From Paramesorhizobium deserti (lineage in GTDB: Bacteria > Pseudomonadota > Alphaproteobacteria > Rhizobiales > Rhizobiaceae): a stretch of 64,000 nucleotides of DNA. The stretch covers positions 1,178,001-1,242,000 of the forward strand of contig NZ_LNTU01000001.1 in assembly GCF_001558695.1 (NCBI RefSeq). Reading direction: 5' to 3'. This document shows positions 1-8,305 of this stretch, piece by piece; the stretch's first letter is position 1, and each line of letters opens with the position of its first letter. Under the pieces are notes generated by a model. The model worked only from the letters and a program-made list of their open reading frames with translations, was not told where the DNA came from and searched no databases. Both the position numbers and the translations under genes were made by a program.

Positions 1-188
1 TCGATGACGATCAGGTCGTAGGCTTTCGCCAGTTCCTCGACGGGAAAGCTCTCGAAATCCTGCAGCGAGCGCTTGTCCCATTCGATCGCGACGCCGGTTT
101 TCTCCTGCCACAAGCGGGAACAGGCGACCATCGGATCAAACCCACGCGGATGGCTCCAGGTCATGCCCTTCAAAGTGACGGATTTCAT
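1..188 (-). CDS. ABC-type solute-binding protein, N-terminal fragment (partial)
   Basis: Only the first 62 codons lie in the window; the gene continues past position 1. The N-terminus reads MKSVTLKGMTWSHPRGFDPM and continues through an EIEWDKRS-like stretch (AIEWDKRSLQDFE) to DLIVI. This resembles family 1 extracellular solute-binding proteins that occur beside family III CoA-transferases in proteobacteria (family recognised from memory). There is no signal peptide: the reading begins directly in the mature-type fold. Its ATG overlaps the stop of the upstream CoA-transferase by 4 bp (ATGA), so the two are probably co-translated. The ligand is unknown, and a non-transport role is possible because no export signal is visible. 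Confidence 0.6.
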   Translation of the reverse strand, partial: MKSVTLKGMTWSHPRGFDPMVACSRLWQEKTGVAIEWDKRSLQDFESFPVEELAKAYDLIVI

Positions 189-1345
189 AGACCGAACTCC
201 TCGCGGATCTTTGCGCTCTGCTCGCCAATCTTTGGCGCGGCGCGGGTGAAGCTGGGTCGCACGCCGTCGATCCTGAGCGGCGAACGGGTGGTGAGGATGG
301 AGACGTCGTCCTCGCGGTTTACTGTCTGCAGCATGTCGAGCACCTTGAAGCCTTCGCTTTCCATCAGCTCGTTCCAGTCGAGCACCTTGGCGCACCAGAT
401 ATCGGCTGGCTCGAGGATGGCCAGCCATTCCTCCACCGTTTTCCCGGCGATGCGGGCCGCGATCTTCTCCTTGATCGCGTCGCGCTCGGTGAACCAGCTC
501 TTCGGGTCGTCGCGATAGGGGGCGAGCTCCTCCATTTCGAGGAGATCGGCGAGCTTCGGTATTGGCACCATGGCGATGGCGAGATAGCCATCGGCGGCGG
601 GATAGACGCCATAGGGCGCCGCGAGGTAGGCATGGGCGCTTCTGAAGCCAGAGCGCTTGGGCAGCCGGCGGCCGTCGTTCAGATGGGTGGTCAGCACCTC
701 GAATTGCAGATCGACCAGCGCCTCAAGCAGGCTCGTCTCGACATGCCCCCCTTTGCCAGTGATACCGCGGCGGACCAGCGCGGCCAGAATGCCTTGAGCG
801 GCGGCCGCACCGGCCAGCATGTCGGCGATGGCCAAACCGAAGGGCACCGGCCCCTGGCCCTCATCGCCGTTCAACCACATCACGCCGGAGCGCGACTGCG
901 CCAGCAGATCCTGCCCCGGGCGCTTCACCCATGGCCCCTCCTCGCCATAGCCGCTGATCGACGCATAGACGAGGCGCGGATTGATGGCGCTAACCGTCTC
1001 GTAATCGAGACCGAGGCGCTCGATCACGCCGGGCCGGAAATTCTGGATGAGCACATCGGCTTGTCTCAGCAGCTTGCGCAGCGCGCTGAGATCGTCCGGA
1101 TTCTTCAGATCGATCGCCAGGCTCTCCTTGGCCCGGTTGATGGCGTGAAAGATGGTGGAGTCGCCGCCGATCTCGGTATCGCTCAGATAAAGCCGGCGCG
1201 AGAGGTCGCCGCCGTCGGGCCGCTCGATCTTGATGACGCGCGCGCCGAGGTCCATCAGCCTGAGCGAGCAATAGGGGCCTGAGAGGAACTGGCTCATGTC
1301 GACGACGAGCAGCCCCGTCAACGGCAATTCGGTATCACTGGTCAT
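185..1345 (-). CDS. CaiB/BaiF family III CoA-transferase
   Basis: A 386-aa acyl-CoA:carboxylate CoA-transferase of the CaiB/BaiF (formyl-CoA transferase, alpha-methylacyl-CoA racemase) family. The N-terminus has the family pattern GLLVVDMSQFLSGPYCSLRLMDLGA, followed by VIKIERPDGGD, the NRAKESLAIDLK stretch, QNFRPGVIERLGL, and GQDLLAQ with the expected catalytic Asp. C-terminal residues RSPLRIDGVRP also match the family. Length fits the usual 380-400 aa. I chose the ATG at 1345 because conservation starts there and a GGGAGGAG ribosome site lies upstream; an in-frame start at 1600 would run through repeat DNA. It is coupled to the solute-binding gene. The acyl substrate cannot be read from sequence. 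Confidence 0.85.
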   Translation of the reverse strand: MTSDTELPLTGLLVVDMSQFLSGPYCSLRLMDLGARVIKIERPDGGDLSRRLYLSDTEIGGDSTIFHAINRAKESLAIDLKNPDDLSALRKLLRQADVLIQNFRPGVIERLGLDYETVSAINPRLVYASISGYGEEGPWVKRPGQDLLAQSRSGVMWLNGDEGQGPVPFGLAIADMLAGAAAAQGILAALVRRGITGKGGHVETSLLEALVDLQFEVLTTHLNDGRRLPKRSGFRSAHAYLAAPYGVYPAADGYLAIAMVPIPKLADLLEMEELAPYRDDPKSWFTERDAIKEKIAARIAGKTVEEWLAILEPADIWCAKVLDWNELMESEGFKVLDMLQTVNREDDVSILTTRSPLRIDGVRPSFTRAAPKIGEQSAKIREEFGL

Positions 1346-1533
1346 CTGGCTGGTCTTCTCCTCCCGCTCCAATTTTCTTTTATGAATAATATTTTCACAT
1401 ATGAGTTTTATTGGCAAGGGGTGGGAGAGCGGGCAGACGGAACCCCGCGGCTTTCGCCGCGGGTCATCGGATAAGCGGTTGTGAGAGCGCGCCCGTTGAG
1501 CAGATCCCATTTCGATGGAATCGTTCGGCTTCT

Positions 1534-1687
1534 CACCCCCCTCTGCCCTGCCGGGCATCTCCCCCATGGTGGGATCGGATATCAGTTCCGGCTTCGCCAA
1601 TCACCAACGCTGCAGAATTAAGCAACATGATTGATGCCAGCCAATCTCCCCCTTGAGGGGGAGATGGCCGGCAGGCCAGAGGGGGGT
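1534..1687. repeat. RIME-like intergenic palindromic element, copy 1
   Basis: Two inverted copies of a module (CCCCCCTCTGSCCTGCCGG, then CATCTCCCCC) face each other across about 75 bp: left arm near 1534-1570, right arm 1643-1687. The right arm contains its own GGGGGAGAT hairpin. This arrangement matches the Rhizobium-specific intergenic mosaic elements described in Rhizobiaceae (identification from memory). It fills most of the 370-bp gap between the CoA-transferase and arginase genes. I see no gene in the gap. Confidence 0.7.
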
Positions 1688-1715
1688 GTTACCGCGCCAA
1701 TGTTTCCATTTAGCT

Positions 1716-2636
1716 CTAAAAAATCTTCTGGCCGAAGAGGCTACCCATCAATTCGACGAGCAGATAGGCGCTTTTTCCCCGTTCATCAAGAAAGGGATTG
1801 AGCTCGACGATATCGAGCGAGGTGACGAGGCCGCTGTCATAGAGCATTTCCATAGCGACGTGGGCCTCGCGATAGGTGCCGCCGCCGCGCACCGTCGTTC
1901 CCGTGCCCGGCGCAATCTCGGGATCGAGGAAATCGGTGTCGAAGCTCAGATGCAGCAATCCGCCTGCTCGTTTCACCGTTTCGATGACGCGTTTCATCGC
2001 GGCGACGATGCCGTTCTCATCGATGAAGCGCATGTCGAAGACATTGACGCCCGCCTTTGCCAGATCAGCACGCTCGTCCGCATCAACCGACCGGATGCCG
2101 CACATGAAGACATGCTCGGGCGCAACCGCAGGCCTGTCATCAGGCAATATGCCAGAAAAGCCGTCAGCGCCGCAGAAGAACGCCACCGACATGCCGTGCA
2201 TATTGCCGGAAGGCGAAGTGGCGGGCGTGTTGAAATCCGCGTGCGCGTCCATCCACAGCACGAAGAGCTTGCGGCCCTGTTCCTCGGCATGGCGCACCGC
2301 GCCGGCGACCGTCCCCATGGAAAGGCTGTGATCGCCACCGAGAAAGATCGGCAGCCGGCCCTCTTTCAGCGCCGCATGGGAGGCGCGCTCCAGCGTCCTG
2401 GTCCAGCCGCCGATCCGGGCGGCGTTCCTCGCCAATCCCGGCAGGGTGAAGCCGGGTATATCCTCGGGCGCGAGATTGCCGCGGTCCTCCACCTTGTGCC
2501 CGAGCTTCTCCAGCGCCGGCCCTATGCCGGCAAGGCGCAGCGCCGCCGGTCCCATGGCGCAGCCGAGCCGGCCCGCGCCTTCCTCGACAGGGGCGCCAAG
2601 GAGAACGATGTCTTTGTGGTCGATCCGGCTAATCAT
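1716..2636 (-). CDS. rocF: arginase
   Basis: A 306-aa cytosolic arginase hydrolysing L-arginine to ornithine and urea, using a binuclear Mn centre. All metal motifs are visible: GGDHS near residue 100, DAHAD near residue 130, SFDTDFLDP near residue 230, and a late ELNP segment. Length is standard. The neighbouring ornithine cyclodeaminase lies 86 bp upstream on the same strand, so arginine to ornithine to proline forms a compact catabolic module. It is probably controlled by the divergent Lrp-type gene. Agmatinase is a family alternative, but the sequence context and the C-terminal LNPFLDERGKSA favour arginase. Confidence 0.9.
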   Translation of the reverse strand: MISRIDHKDIVLLGAPVEEGAGRLGCAMGPAALRLAGIGPALEKLGHKVEDRGNLAPEDIPGFTLPGLARNAARIGGWTRTLERASHAALKEGRLPIFLGGDHSLSMGTVAGAVRHAEEQGRKLFVLWMDAHADFNTPATSPSGNMHGMSVAFFCGADGFSGILPDDRPAVAPEHVFMCGIRSVDADERADLAKAGVNVFDMRFIDENGIVAAMKRVIETVKRAGGLLHLSFDTDFLDPEIAPGTGTTVRGGGTYREAHVAMEMLYDSGLVTSLDIVELNPFLDERGKSAYLLVELMGSLFGQKIF

Positions 2637-2722
2637 GGTTTTCCCCGCGCCTTCCGCCCGCCTCCGTCACGGAAGCAGGTCTTTCCTATCCGAATTTTCC
2701 AAATTTGTGTCGAAGCGCCGGC

Positions 2723-3772
2723 TCAGGAGGTCAGCGCTGGCTGCCCTGCCGCGGAGCCGGTCCTGGCGAGGAGCCCGAAAAGATCGCGCGGATCGTTCGG
2801 CTCGGCAATCAGGTCGATATCCCTGTAGAAACGCGTTCCCTGCACCTGATCGCGGAAGAAGCGCAGCGCGGAGAAATCCTCCACCGCGAAGCCGACGGAA
2901 TCGAAAAGCGTGATCTGCCTCGGCGAACTCCGCCCCGGCTTCTCGCCCGCGATCACCTGCCAGAGTTCCGTCACGGGATAATCGGCGTCGAGCTGCTGGA
3001 TCTCGCCCTCGACCCGGGTCTGCGGCGGGAATTCGACGAAGATATCCGATCTCAGCAGGATGTCGCGCTGCAGCTCCGTCTTGCCCGGACAATCGCCGCC
3101 GACCGCATTGATATGCACGCCGGCGCCGATCATGTTGTCGGAAAGGATGGTCGCGCGCCGTTTGTCGGCGGTGACTGTGGTGATGATATCGGCACCCATC
3201 ACCGCCTCCTCGGCGCTCCTGGCTTCGGTGATGCGGATGCCGGACCCTACCATGTTGCGCAGGAATTTCGGATAGGCGGCGGGATCGACATCGAAGACGC
3301 GCAGCTCGCGGATGCCGAGGATGGCCTTGAAGGCGAGCGCCTGGAACTCCGCCTGGGCGCCGAGGCCGATCAGCGCCATCACCTTCGTATCCTCGCGGGC
3401 GAGATATTTCGCCGCCATAGCGGAGGTCGCCGCCGTGCGCAGCGCCGTCGCGATGGTCATTTCGGAGATGAACTCGGGATAGCCGGTGGCGACATCGGCA
3501 AGCACGCCGAAGGCCGTCACCGTCTGCAATCCATGGACGGGGTTCTGCGGATGGCCGTTGACATATTTGAAGCCGTAGAGATCGTGATCGGCGGTCGGCA
3601 TCAGTTCGATGACGCCATTGTCCGAATGGGAGGCGACGCGCGGCGTCTTGTCGAACTGGTTCCACCGGATGAAATCCTGCTCGATATAGGTCACCAGCTT
3701 GCGAAAGAGGTCTTCCAGGCCGATCGATCCAACGAGATCGATCATGTTCTGCGTCCCGACGAACTGAACCAT
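2723..3772 (-). CDS. ocd: ornithine cyclodeaminase
   Basis: A 349-aa NAD-dependent ornithine cyclodeaminase (mu-crystallin family) converting ornithine to proline plus ammonia. It has the family block FKYVNGHPQNPVHGLQTV near residue 65, a Rossmann segment ALIGLGAQAEFQ near residue 130, the INAVGGDCPGKTEL stretch near 220, and a C-terminal FDSVGFAVEDFSAL. I prefer the ATG at 3772 (MVQFVGTQNM) because AGGA precedes it and the family normally begins there; in-frame ATGs up to 3838 add unconserved residues. It is first in an operon with arginase and is transcribed away from an Lrp/AsnC regulator gene. Confidence 0.9.
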   Translation of the reverse strand: MVQFVGTQNMIDLVGSIGLEDLFRKLVTYIEQDFIRWNQFDKTPRVASHSDNGVIELMPTADHDLYGFKYVNGHPQNPVHGLQTVTAFGVLADVATGYPEFISEMTIATALRTAATSAMAAKYLAREDTKVMALIGLGAQAEFQALAFKAILGIRELRVFDVDPAAYPKFLRNMVGSGIRITEARSAEEAVMGADIITTVTADKRRATILSDNMIGAGVHINAVGGDCPGKTELQRDILLRSDIFVEFPPQTRVEGEIQQLDADYPVTELWQVIAGEKPGRSSPRQITLFDSVGFAVEDFSALRFFRDQVQGTRFYRDIDLIAEPNDPRDLFGLLARTGSAAGQPALTS

Positions 3773-3910
3773 ATGCGTCCTGCCCTCCATAGTTCCTTCC
3801 ATAAGAATACGGGGGTGCAGTTTTAAAGGAAATGCCAAACAGTTTTAAATTTCGGCATCTTTTTGCTAATATTGCATATGGATATTGCACACTTTGACAG
3901 GAAGCCGACG
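3773..3910. promoter_or_regulatory. divergent promoter region between ocd and Lrp-type regulator
   Basis: This 138-bp AT-rich interval separates divergent genes. It holds a spaced inverted repeat ATGCC (3832-3836) and GGCAT (3854-3858), and a repeated ATATTGCA/ATATTGCAC pair (around 3869 and 3880). A local Lrp/AsnC regulator commonly binds such divergent intergenic DNA. The specific site is an inference. Confidence 0.4.
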
Positions 3911-4327
3911 ATGGACGATCTCGATGCCCGACTCATAGCGGCGCTGCGGCAGGACGGGCGGGCACCGCTCTCCAAGCTGGCCGACATCCTCTCCGTCTCG
4001 CGCGGGACCGTGCAGAACAGGCTCGACCGGCTTGTCGCCAATGGCGTCATCCTCGGCTTCACCGTGCGCGTCAAGGATATGGCGGGAGCCGAGCGCATAA
4101 GGGCGATTATGATGATCGAAGTGGTCGGCCGCAACACGCACCAAGTCGTCCAGAGTCTCAGGAAACTCCCTGAAATCCTCTCTCTCCATTCGACCAACGG
4201 CGCCTGGGACCTCGTCGCCGAAATCGAGGTGGCGAGCCTGATCGATTTCGACCGCGTGCTCAATTCCGTGCGGCTCATCGACGGTATCGCCAGATCGGAG
4301 ACGAGCCTGCTTCTGGCGCCGGCGTGA
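3911..4327 (+). CDS. Lrp/AsnC family transcriptional regulator
   Basis: A 138-aa regulator with an N-terminal winged helix-turn-helix (LDARLIAALRQDGRAPLSKLADILSVSRGTVQNRL is spread over roughly residues 4-38) and a C-terminal RAM ligand-binding domain, including NGAWDLVAEIE near residue 95. I use the ATG at 3911 because AGGAAG sits 6 nt upstream and the HTH then starts at the usual distance; earlier in-frame ATGs exist at 3863 and 3878. Divergent placement from ocd-arginase suggests it senses arginine or ornithine and controls that operon (inference). Confidence 0.85.
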   Translation: MDDLDARLIAALRQDGRAPLSKLADILSVSRGTVQNRLDRLVANGVILGFTVRVKDMAGAERIRAIMMIEVVGRNTHQVVQSLRKLPEILSLHSTNGAWDLVAEIEVASLIDFDRVLNSVRLIDGIARSETSLLLAPA

Positions 4328-4357
4328 CACGCGCTGCTTGCCCTGACGGAAACGGGG

Positions 4358-4498
4358 GCCCCCTCTGGCCTGCCGCCCATCTCCCCTCAAGGGGGAGATT
4401 ACGCCTTCATCAACGCCCGGCACCAATCGCAAGCGTTATAAAATGAAGGCCGACCCGCGGGTCAGCTAATCTCCCCCTGCGGCAGGCAGAAGGGGTAT
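4358..4498. repeat. RIME-like intergenic palindromic element, copy 2
   Basis: The left arm (4358-4400, CCCCTCTGGCCTGCC with CTCCCCTCAAGGGGGAGATT) and right arm (4468-4498) are inverted. The interior GGAGATTACGCCTTCATCAA matches, in reverse orientation, the interior of the copy at 17063-17222. It lies upstream of the sitA promoter in the 322-bp gap between the Lrp-type gene and sitA. Confidence 0.7.
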
Positions 4499-4532
4499 AA
4501 CTGCACAGCGTTTCCTGATCTCCATTCTCATA

Positions 4533-4605
4533 TTGCAAATCATTCCCAGTTGCAAGTTCGGATGAAATATGTAACCTCGTAACTAGGAATGAATTGCAGT
4601 TGCAA
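4533..4605 (+). promoter_or_regulatory. candidate metal-responsive operator region upstream of sitA
   Basis: Two near-inverted 14-mers are visible: TTGCAAATCATTCC at 4533-4546 and GGAATGAATTGCAG at 4586-4599 (12 of 14 matching as reverse complement). Each is followed by another TTGCAA (4550-4555, 4600-4605). They lie 45-117 bp before the sitA ATG. In rhizobia sit operons are repressed by the Mn-responsive Fur homologue Mur, whose sites contain TGCAA-type repeats (from memory). Assignment to Mur is inference. Confidence 0.5.
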
Positions 4606-4649
4606 AATATCGCAACAAGCGAGCCATGCGGAGTGGGAAAGGAAGCCAT

Positions 4650-5555
4650 ATGATCGATCGCCTCAGACGTCACGTTCTTGCCGGTATTGCGGGCGTGCTG
4701 GCCCTGGGCCTCATGCCGGGCGTTTCGCAGGCGCAAGCCAAATTCAAGGTGGTGACCACCTTCACCGTGATCGCCGATATGGCCAGGAATGTCGCTGGCG
4801 ATGCGGCGATCGTTGAATCGATCACCAAGCCCGGCGCCGAGATCCATAATTACCAGCCGACGCCGCGCGATATCCTGAAAGCCCAGGATGCGCAGCTGAT
4901 CCTCTGGAACGGGCTCAATCTGGAACTCTGGTTCGAACGGTTCTTCCAGAACCTCGAAGGGGTGCCGGGCGTAGTGGTCACTGAGGGCATCGAGCCGATG
5001 GGCATCGCCGAAGGGCCCTACAAGGACAAGCCCAATCCGCACGCATGGATGTCGCCGAGGAACGCGCTGATCTATGTCGACAACATCCGCGATGCTTTCG
5101 CTAGATATGATCCGGACAATGCCGCGACCTATGAGGCGAACGCCGAGGCCTACAAGAAGAAGATCACCGATGCGATCGGACCGATCGAGGCGAAGCTCGA
5201 AGCCATCCCTGAGGAAAAGCGCTGGCTGGTGACGAGCGAGGGCGCATTCAGCTATCTCGCCCGCGATTTCGGCCTGAAGGAACTTTATCTCTGGCCGATC
5301 AATGCGGACCAGCAGGGCACGCCGCAGCAGGTTCGCCGGGTGATCGACGCGGTGAAGGCCAACAAGATCACCGTCGTCTTCAGCGAAAGCACCGTGTCGG
5401 CGAAGCCGGCGCAGCAGGTGGCGCGGGAGACGGGCGCCAAATATGGCGGCGAGCTCTATGTGGATTCGCTGAGCGAGCCCGACGGTCCGGTTCCAACCTA
5501 TATCGATCTCCTGCGCGTAACCTCTGACAGGATCGCGAAGGGACTTGCCGGATGA
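4650..5555 (+). CDS. sitA: Mn/Fe ABC transporter substrate-binding protein
   Basis: A 301-aa periplasmic metal-binding protein of the SitA/PsaA (cluster A-I) family. It has a Sec signal peptide over about residues 1-30, ending near SQAQA. Ligand candidates typical of the family are visible: His in AEIHNYQPT, His in NPHAWMSP, Glu in TSEGAFSYL, and Asp in [12 protein letters not shown] chose the ATG at 4650 over the track-length start at 4626 because AAGGAAG lies 4-5 nt upstream and the signal peptide then begins with MIDRLRRH. It is the first gene of a four-gene operon, each junction overlapping by 4 bp. Mn2+ is the likeliest substrate; Fe2+ or Zn2+ is possible. Confidence 0.88.
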   Translation: MIDRLRRHVLAGIAGVLALGLMPGVSQAQAKFKVVTTFTVIADMARNVAGDAAIVESITKPGAEIHNYQPTPRDILKAQDAQLILWNGLNLELWFERFFQNLEGVPGVVVTEGIEPMGIAEGPYKDKPNPHAWMSPRNALIYVDNIRDAFARYDPDNAATYEANAEAYKKKITDAIGPIEAKLEAIPEEKRWLVTSEGAFSYLARDFGLKELYLWPINADQQGTPQQVRRVIDAVKANKITVVFSESTVSAKPAQQVARETGAKYGGELYVDSLSEPDGPVPTYIDLLRVTSDRIAKGLAG

Positions 5556-6451
5556 ATGCGCTGTTGACGCCTTTTGCTCCGCCCCGCGATGCCGGGACGG
5601 GGCTTGCCGTCAGGGATATAACCGTCACCTACCGCAACGGCCACACGGCGCTCTACGATGCCAGTTTCGAAATACCGACGGGTACGATCAGCGCACTCGT
5701 CGGCGTCAATGGCAGCGGGAAATCGACGCTCTTCAAGGCGATCATGGGCTTTGTCCGTCCGTCGAAAGGGGTGATCTCCATTCTCGGCCAGCCGGCCGGC
5801 CAGGCGCTGAAGAAGAACGTGGTGGCCTATGTGCCGCAGAATGAGGATGTCGACTGGAATTTCCCCGTTCTGGTCGAAGATGTCGTGATGATGGGCCGCT
5901 ACGGCCATATGAACATGATGCGCATTCCGAAGGCCAGCGACCACGCGGCCGTGACGGCGGCGCTCGAGCGCGTCGGCATGAGCGATTTCCGCAAGCGGCA
6001 GATCGGAGAGCTTTCCGGCGGCCAGAAAAAGCGCGTCTTCCTCGCCCGCGCGCTGGCGCAGGACGGGCACGTCATCCTGCTCGACGAGCCTTTCACCGGC
6101 GTCGACGTCAAGACGGAGGATGCGATCATCGAGCTCCTCCGGGTGTTGCGCGATGAGGGCCGGGTGATGCTCGTCTCCACGCACAATCTCGGCAGCGTGC
6201 CGGAATTCTGCGACCGGACGATCCTCCTGAACCGGACCGTTCTCGCCCATGGGCCGACGGCACGGGTCTTCACGCAGGAGAACCTGGAAAAAACCTTCGG
6301 CGGCGTGCTTCGCCATTTCGTCCTCGGCGAACAGCAAGCAGGAAAACGACAGGGGCTCAACGTGATTACCGACGACGAACGGCCGCTTGTGCTCTATGGC
6401 GACAAGCTGGCCGCGCGCGGATCGCTCGACGACAAGAAGGCGCGGGAATGA
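5552..6451 (+). CDS. sitB: Mn/Fe ABC transporter ATP-binding protein
   Basis: A 299-aa ABC ATPase. Walker A is GVNGSGKST near residue 47, the signature [15 protein letters not shown] near residue 155, Walker B VILLDEPF near residue 175, and a switch His in STHNLGSV near residue 213. The protein is longer than many metal-transport ATPases because of a C-terminal tail. Its ATG overlaps the sitA stop (ATGA). It powers import through the SitC/SitD membrane pair from the cytoplasmic face. Confidence 0.9.
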   Translation: MNALLTPFAPPRDAGTGLAVRDITVTYRNGHTALYDASFEIPTGTISALVGVNGSGKSTLFKAIMGFVRPSKGVISILGQPAGQALKKNVVAYVPQNEDVDWNFPVLVEDVVMMGRYGHMNMMRIPKASDHAAVTAALERVGMSDFRKRQIGELSGGQKKRVFLARALAQDGHVILLDEPFTGVDVKTEDAIIELLRVLRDEGRVMLVSTHNLGSVPEFCDRTILLNRTVLAHGPTARVFTQENLEKTFGGVLRHFVLGEQQAGKRQGLNVITDDERPLVLYGDKLAARGSLDDKKARE

Positions 6452-7308
6452 TGGCCGTTCTCCTCGAACCCTTCTCCTATGAATATATGATCAATGCCAT
6501 GTGGGTCAGCGCGCTCGTCGGCGGCGTCTGCGCCTTTCTCTCGGCCTATCTCATGCTCAAGGGCTGGTCGCTGATCGGCGATGCGCTTTCCCATTCGATC
6601 GTGCCGGGCGTGGCCGGCGCCTATATGCTCGGCCTGCCCTTTTCCATCGGCGCCTTCTTCTCCGGTGCGCTTGCCGCCGGCGCCATGCTGTTTTTGAACC
6701 AGCGCACGCGGCTGAAGGAAGACGCGATCATCGGGCTGATCTTCACCTCCTTCTTCGGGCTCGGGCTGTTCATGATGTCGCTGTCGCCGGCCTCGGTGAA
6801 CATCCAGACCATCATTCTCGGCAATATCCTCGCCATCACGCCCGAGGATACGCTGCAGCTCGCCATTATCGGCTTCGTCTCGCTCGCAGTGCTGCTCGTC
6901 AAATGGAAGGATTTGATGGTGACGTTCTTCGATGAAAATCACGCCCGTTCCATTGGCCTCAACCCGTCGCTCCTGAAGATCGTGTTCTTCACGCTACTTT
7001 CCGCCTGCACGGTCGCGGCACTCCAGACGGTCGGCGCATTCCTGGTCATCGCCATGGTGGTCACCCCAGGCGCGACCGCCTACCTCCTGACCGACCGTTT
7101 TCCCAGACTGCTGATCATCAGTGTGGCCATCGGCGCGATCACCAGCTTCACCGGAGCCTATGTCAGCTACTTCCTCGATGGAGCGACGGGCGGCATCATC
7201 GTCGTCATGCAGACGCTGATCTTCCTCGCCGCGTTCTTCCTGGCTCCGAAGCACGGCATGCTCGCCGCGCGCCGGCGCGCGGCACAGGCGCTGGAGGGAA
7301 TCCGATGA
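6448..7308 (+). CDS. sitC: Mn/Fe ABC transporter permease (first)
   Basis: A 286-aa inner-membrane permease of the ABC-3 family with about eight hydrophobic segments. The start [19 protein letters not shown], the [18 protein letters not shown] block, and the late [12 protein letters not shown] segment are typical of SitC/ZnuB-type permeases. The start codon overlaps the sitB stop by 4 bp. It forms a heteromeric channel with the next gene product. Confidence 0.88.
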   Translation: MMAVLLEPFSYEYMINAMWVSALVGGVCAFLSAYLMLKGWSLIGDALSHSIVPGVAGAYMLGLPFSIGAFFSGALAAGAMLFLNQRTRLKEDAIIGLIFTSFFGLGLFMMSLSPASVNIQTIILGNILAITPEDTLQLAIIGFVSLAVLLVKWKDLMVTFFDENHARSIGLNPSLLKIVFFTLLSACTVAALQTVGAFLVIAMVVTPGATAYLLTDRFPRLLIISVAIGAITSFTGAYVSYFLDGATGGIIVVMQTLIFLAAFFLAPKHGMLAARRRAAQALEGIR

Positions 7309-8174
7309 GCCTTCTCGACACGCTCCTCCTGCCCTTCCAGTTCGGGTTCATGCGCTATGCGCTGGTGATCTCCGTGCTCGTCGCCATTCCGACGGCGCTG
7401 CTTTCCTGCTTCCTGGTGCTCAAGGGCTGGTCCTTGATGGGTGACGCCATCTCGCATGCGGTCTTTCCCGGCGTGGTGGTCTCCTACATCATCGGCCTGC
7501 CCTATGCGATCGGCGCATTCGTGGCGGGCATGGTCTGCGCGCTCGCCACGGGGTTTCTAAAAGAAAACAGCCGCATCAAGCAGGATACGGTGATGGGTGT
7601 GGTCTTCTCTGGCATGTTCGGCCTGGGTATCGTGCTCTATACCAAGATCCAGTCGGATGTGCATCTCGACCATATCCTGTTCGGCGACATGCTGGGCATC
7701 GGTCTCCGAGACATTCTGGAGACCGGCATCATCGCCGCGATCACCGCTGGCATTATCGCCCTGAAATGGCGCGACCTGCTGCTCCACGCCTTCGATCCGG
7801 TGCAGGCGAAGGTGATCGGCCTGCCGGTGCGCCTCCTGCATTACGGTCTGCTGGCGATCCTGTCGCTGACCATCGTCGGTGCGCTGAAGGCGGTGGGCAT
7901 CATCCTCGCCATCGCGATGCTGATCGCGCCCGGCGCCATCGCCTTTCTCCTGACGCGGGCGTTCGGCCCGATGCTGGTGCTTTCCGTCATTATCGCAGAG
8001 TTTGCATCCTTCTTCGGCGTCTATTTAAGCTTCTTCATCGACAGCGCGCCGGCGCCGACAATCGTGCTGCTGATGACGATCATCTTTATCGGCGCCTTTC
8101 TCCATTCGACGAGGAAGGCGGCGCGGCTTGAAATGCAGCGGATACAAACGAAAGAAAATTCCGTTATTGGCTAA
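7305..8174 (+). CDS. sitD: Mn/Fe ABC transporter permease (second)
   Basis: A 289-aa ABC-3 family permease, a paralogue of the preceding gene. Shared blocks include LKGWSLMGDAISHAVFPGV near residue 45 and MLIAPGAIAFLLTRAF near residue 205. The start overlaps the sitC stop by 4 bp, closing a compact sitABCD operon. I see no clear intrinsic terminator in the 120 bp after it. Confidence 0.88.
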   Translation: MSLLDTLLLPFQFGFMRYALVISVLVAIPTALLSCFLVLKGWSLMGDAISHAVFPGVVVSYIIGLPYAIGAFVAGMVCALATGFLKENSRIKQDTVMGVVFSGMFGLGIVLYTKIQSDVHLDHILFGDMLGIGLRDILETGIIAAITAGIIALKWRDLLLHAFDPVQAKVIGLPVRLLHYGLLAILSLTIVGALKAVGIILAIAMLIAPGAIAFLLTRAFGPMLVLSVIIAEFASFFGVYLSFFIDSAPAPTIVLLMTIIFIGAFLHSTRKAARLEMQRIQTKENSVIG

Positions 8175-8305
8175 CCGTGTCAACCAGGCCGGAAGCGCCT
8201 ATATTGGGGGCGGAGATATTTGAGAATTTGAAAGCAAGGGCCGGAGTGTTTGGCCCTGGCCATAGCGATAGAAAGGCTGACAAGAGTAATTGAAGGATGA
8301 AAGCA

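Noticed and set aside
8175-8305. Possible regulatory RNA between sitD and ada
   Set aside because: No conserved structure or palindrome beyond short chance stems could be supported.
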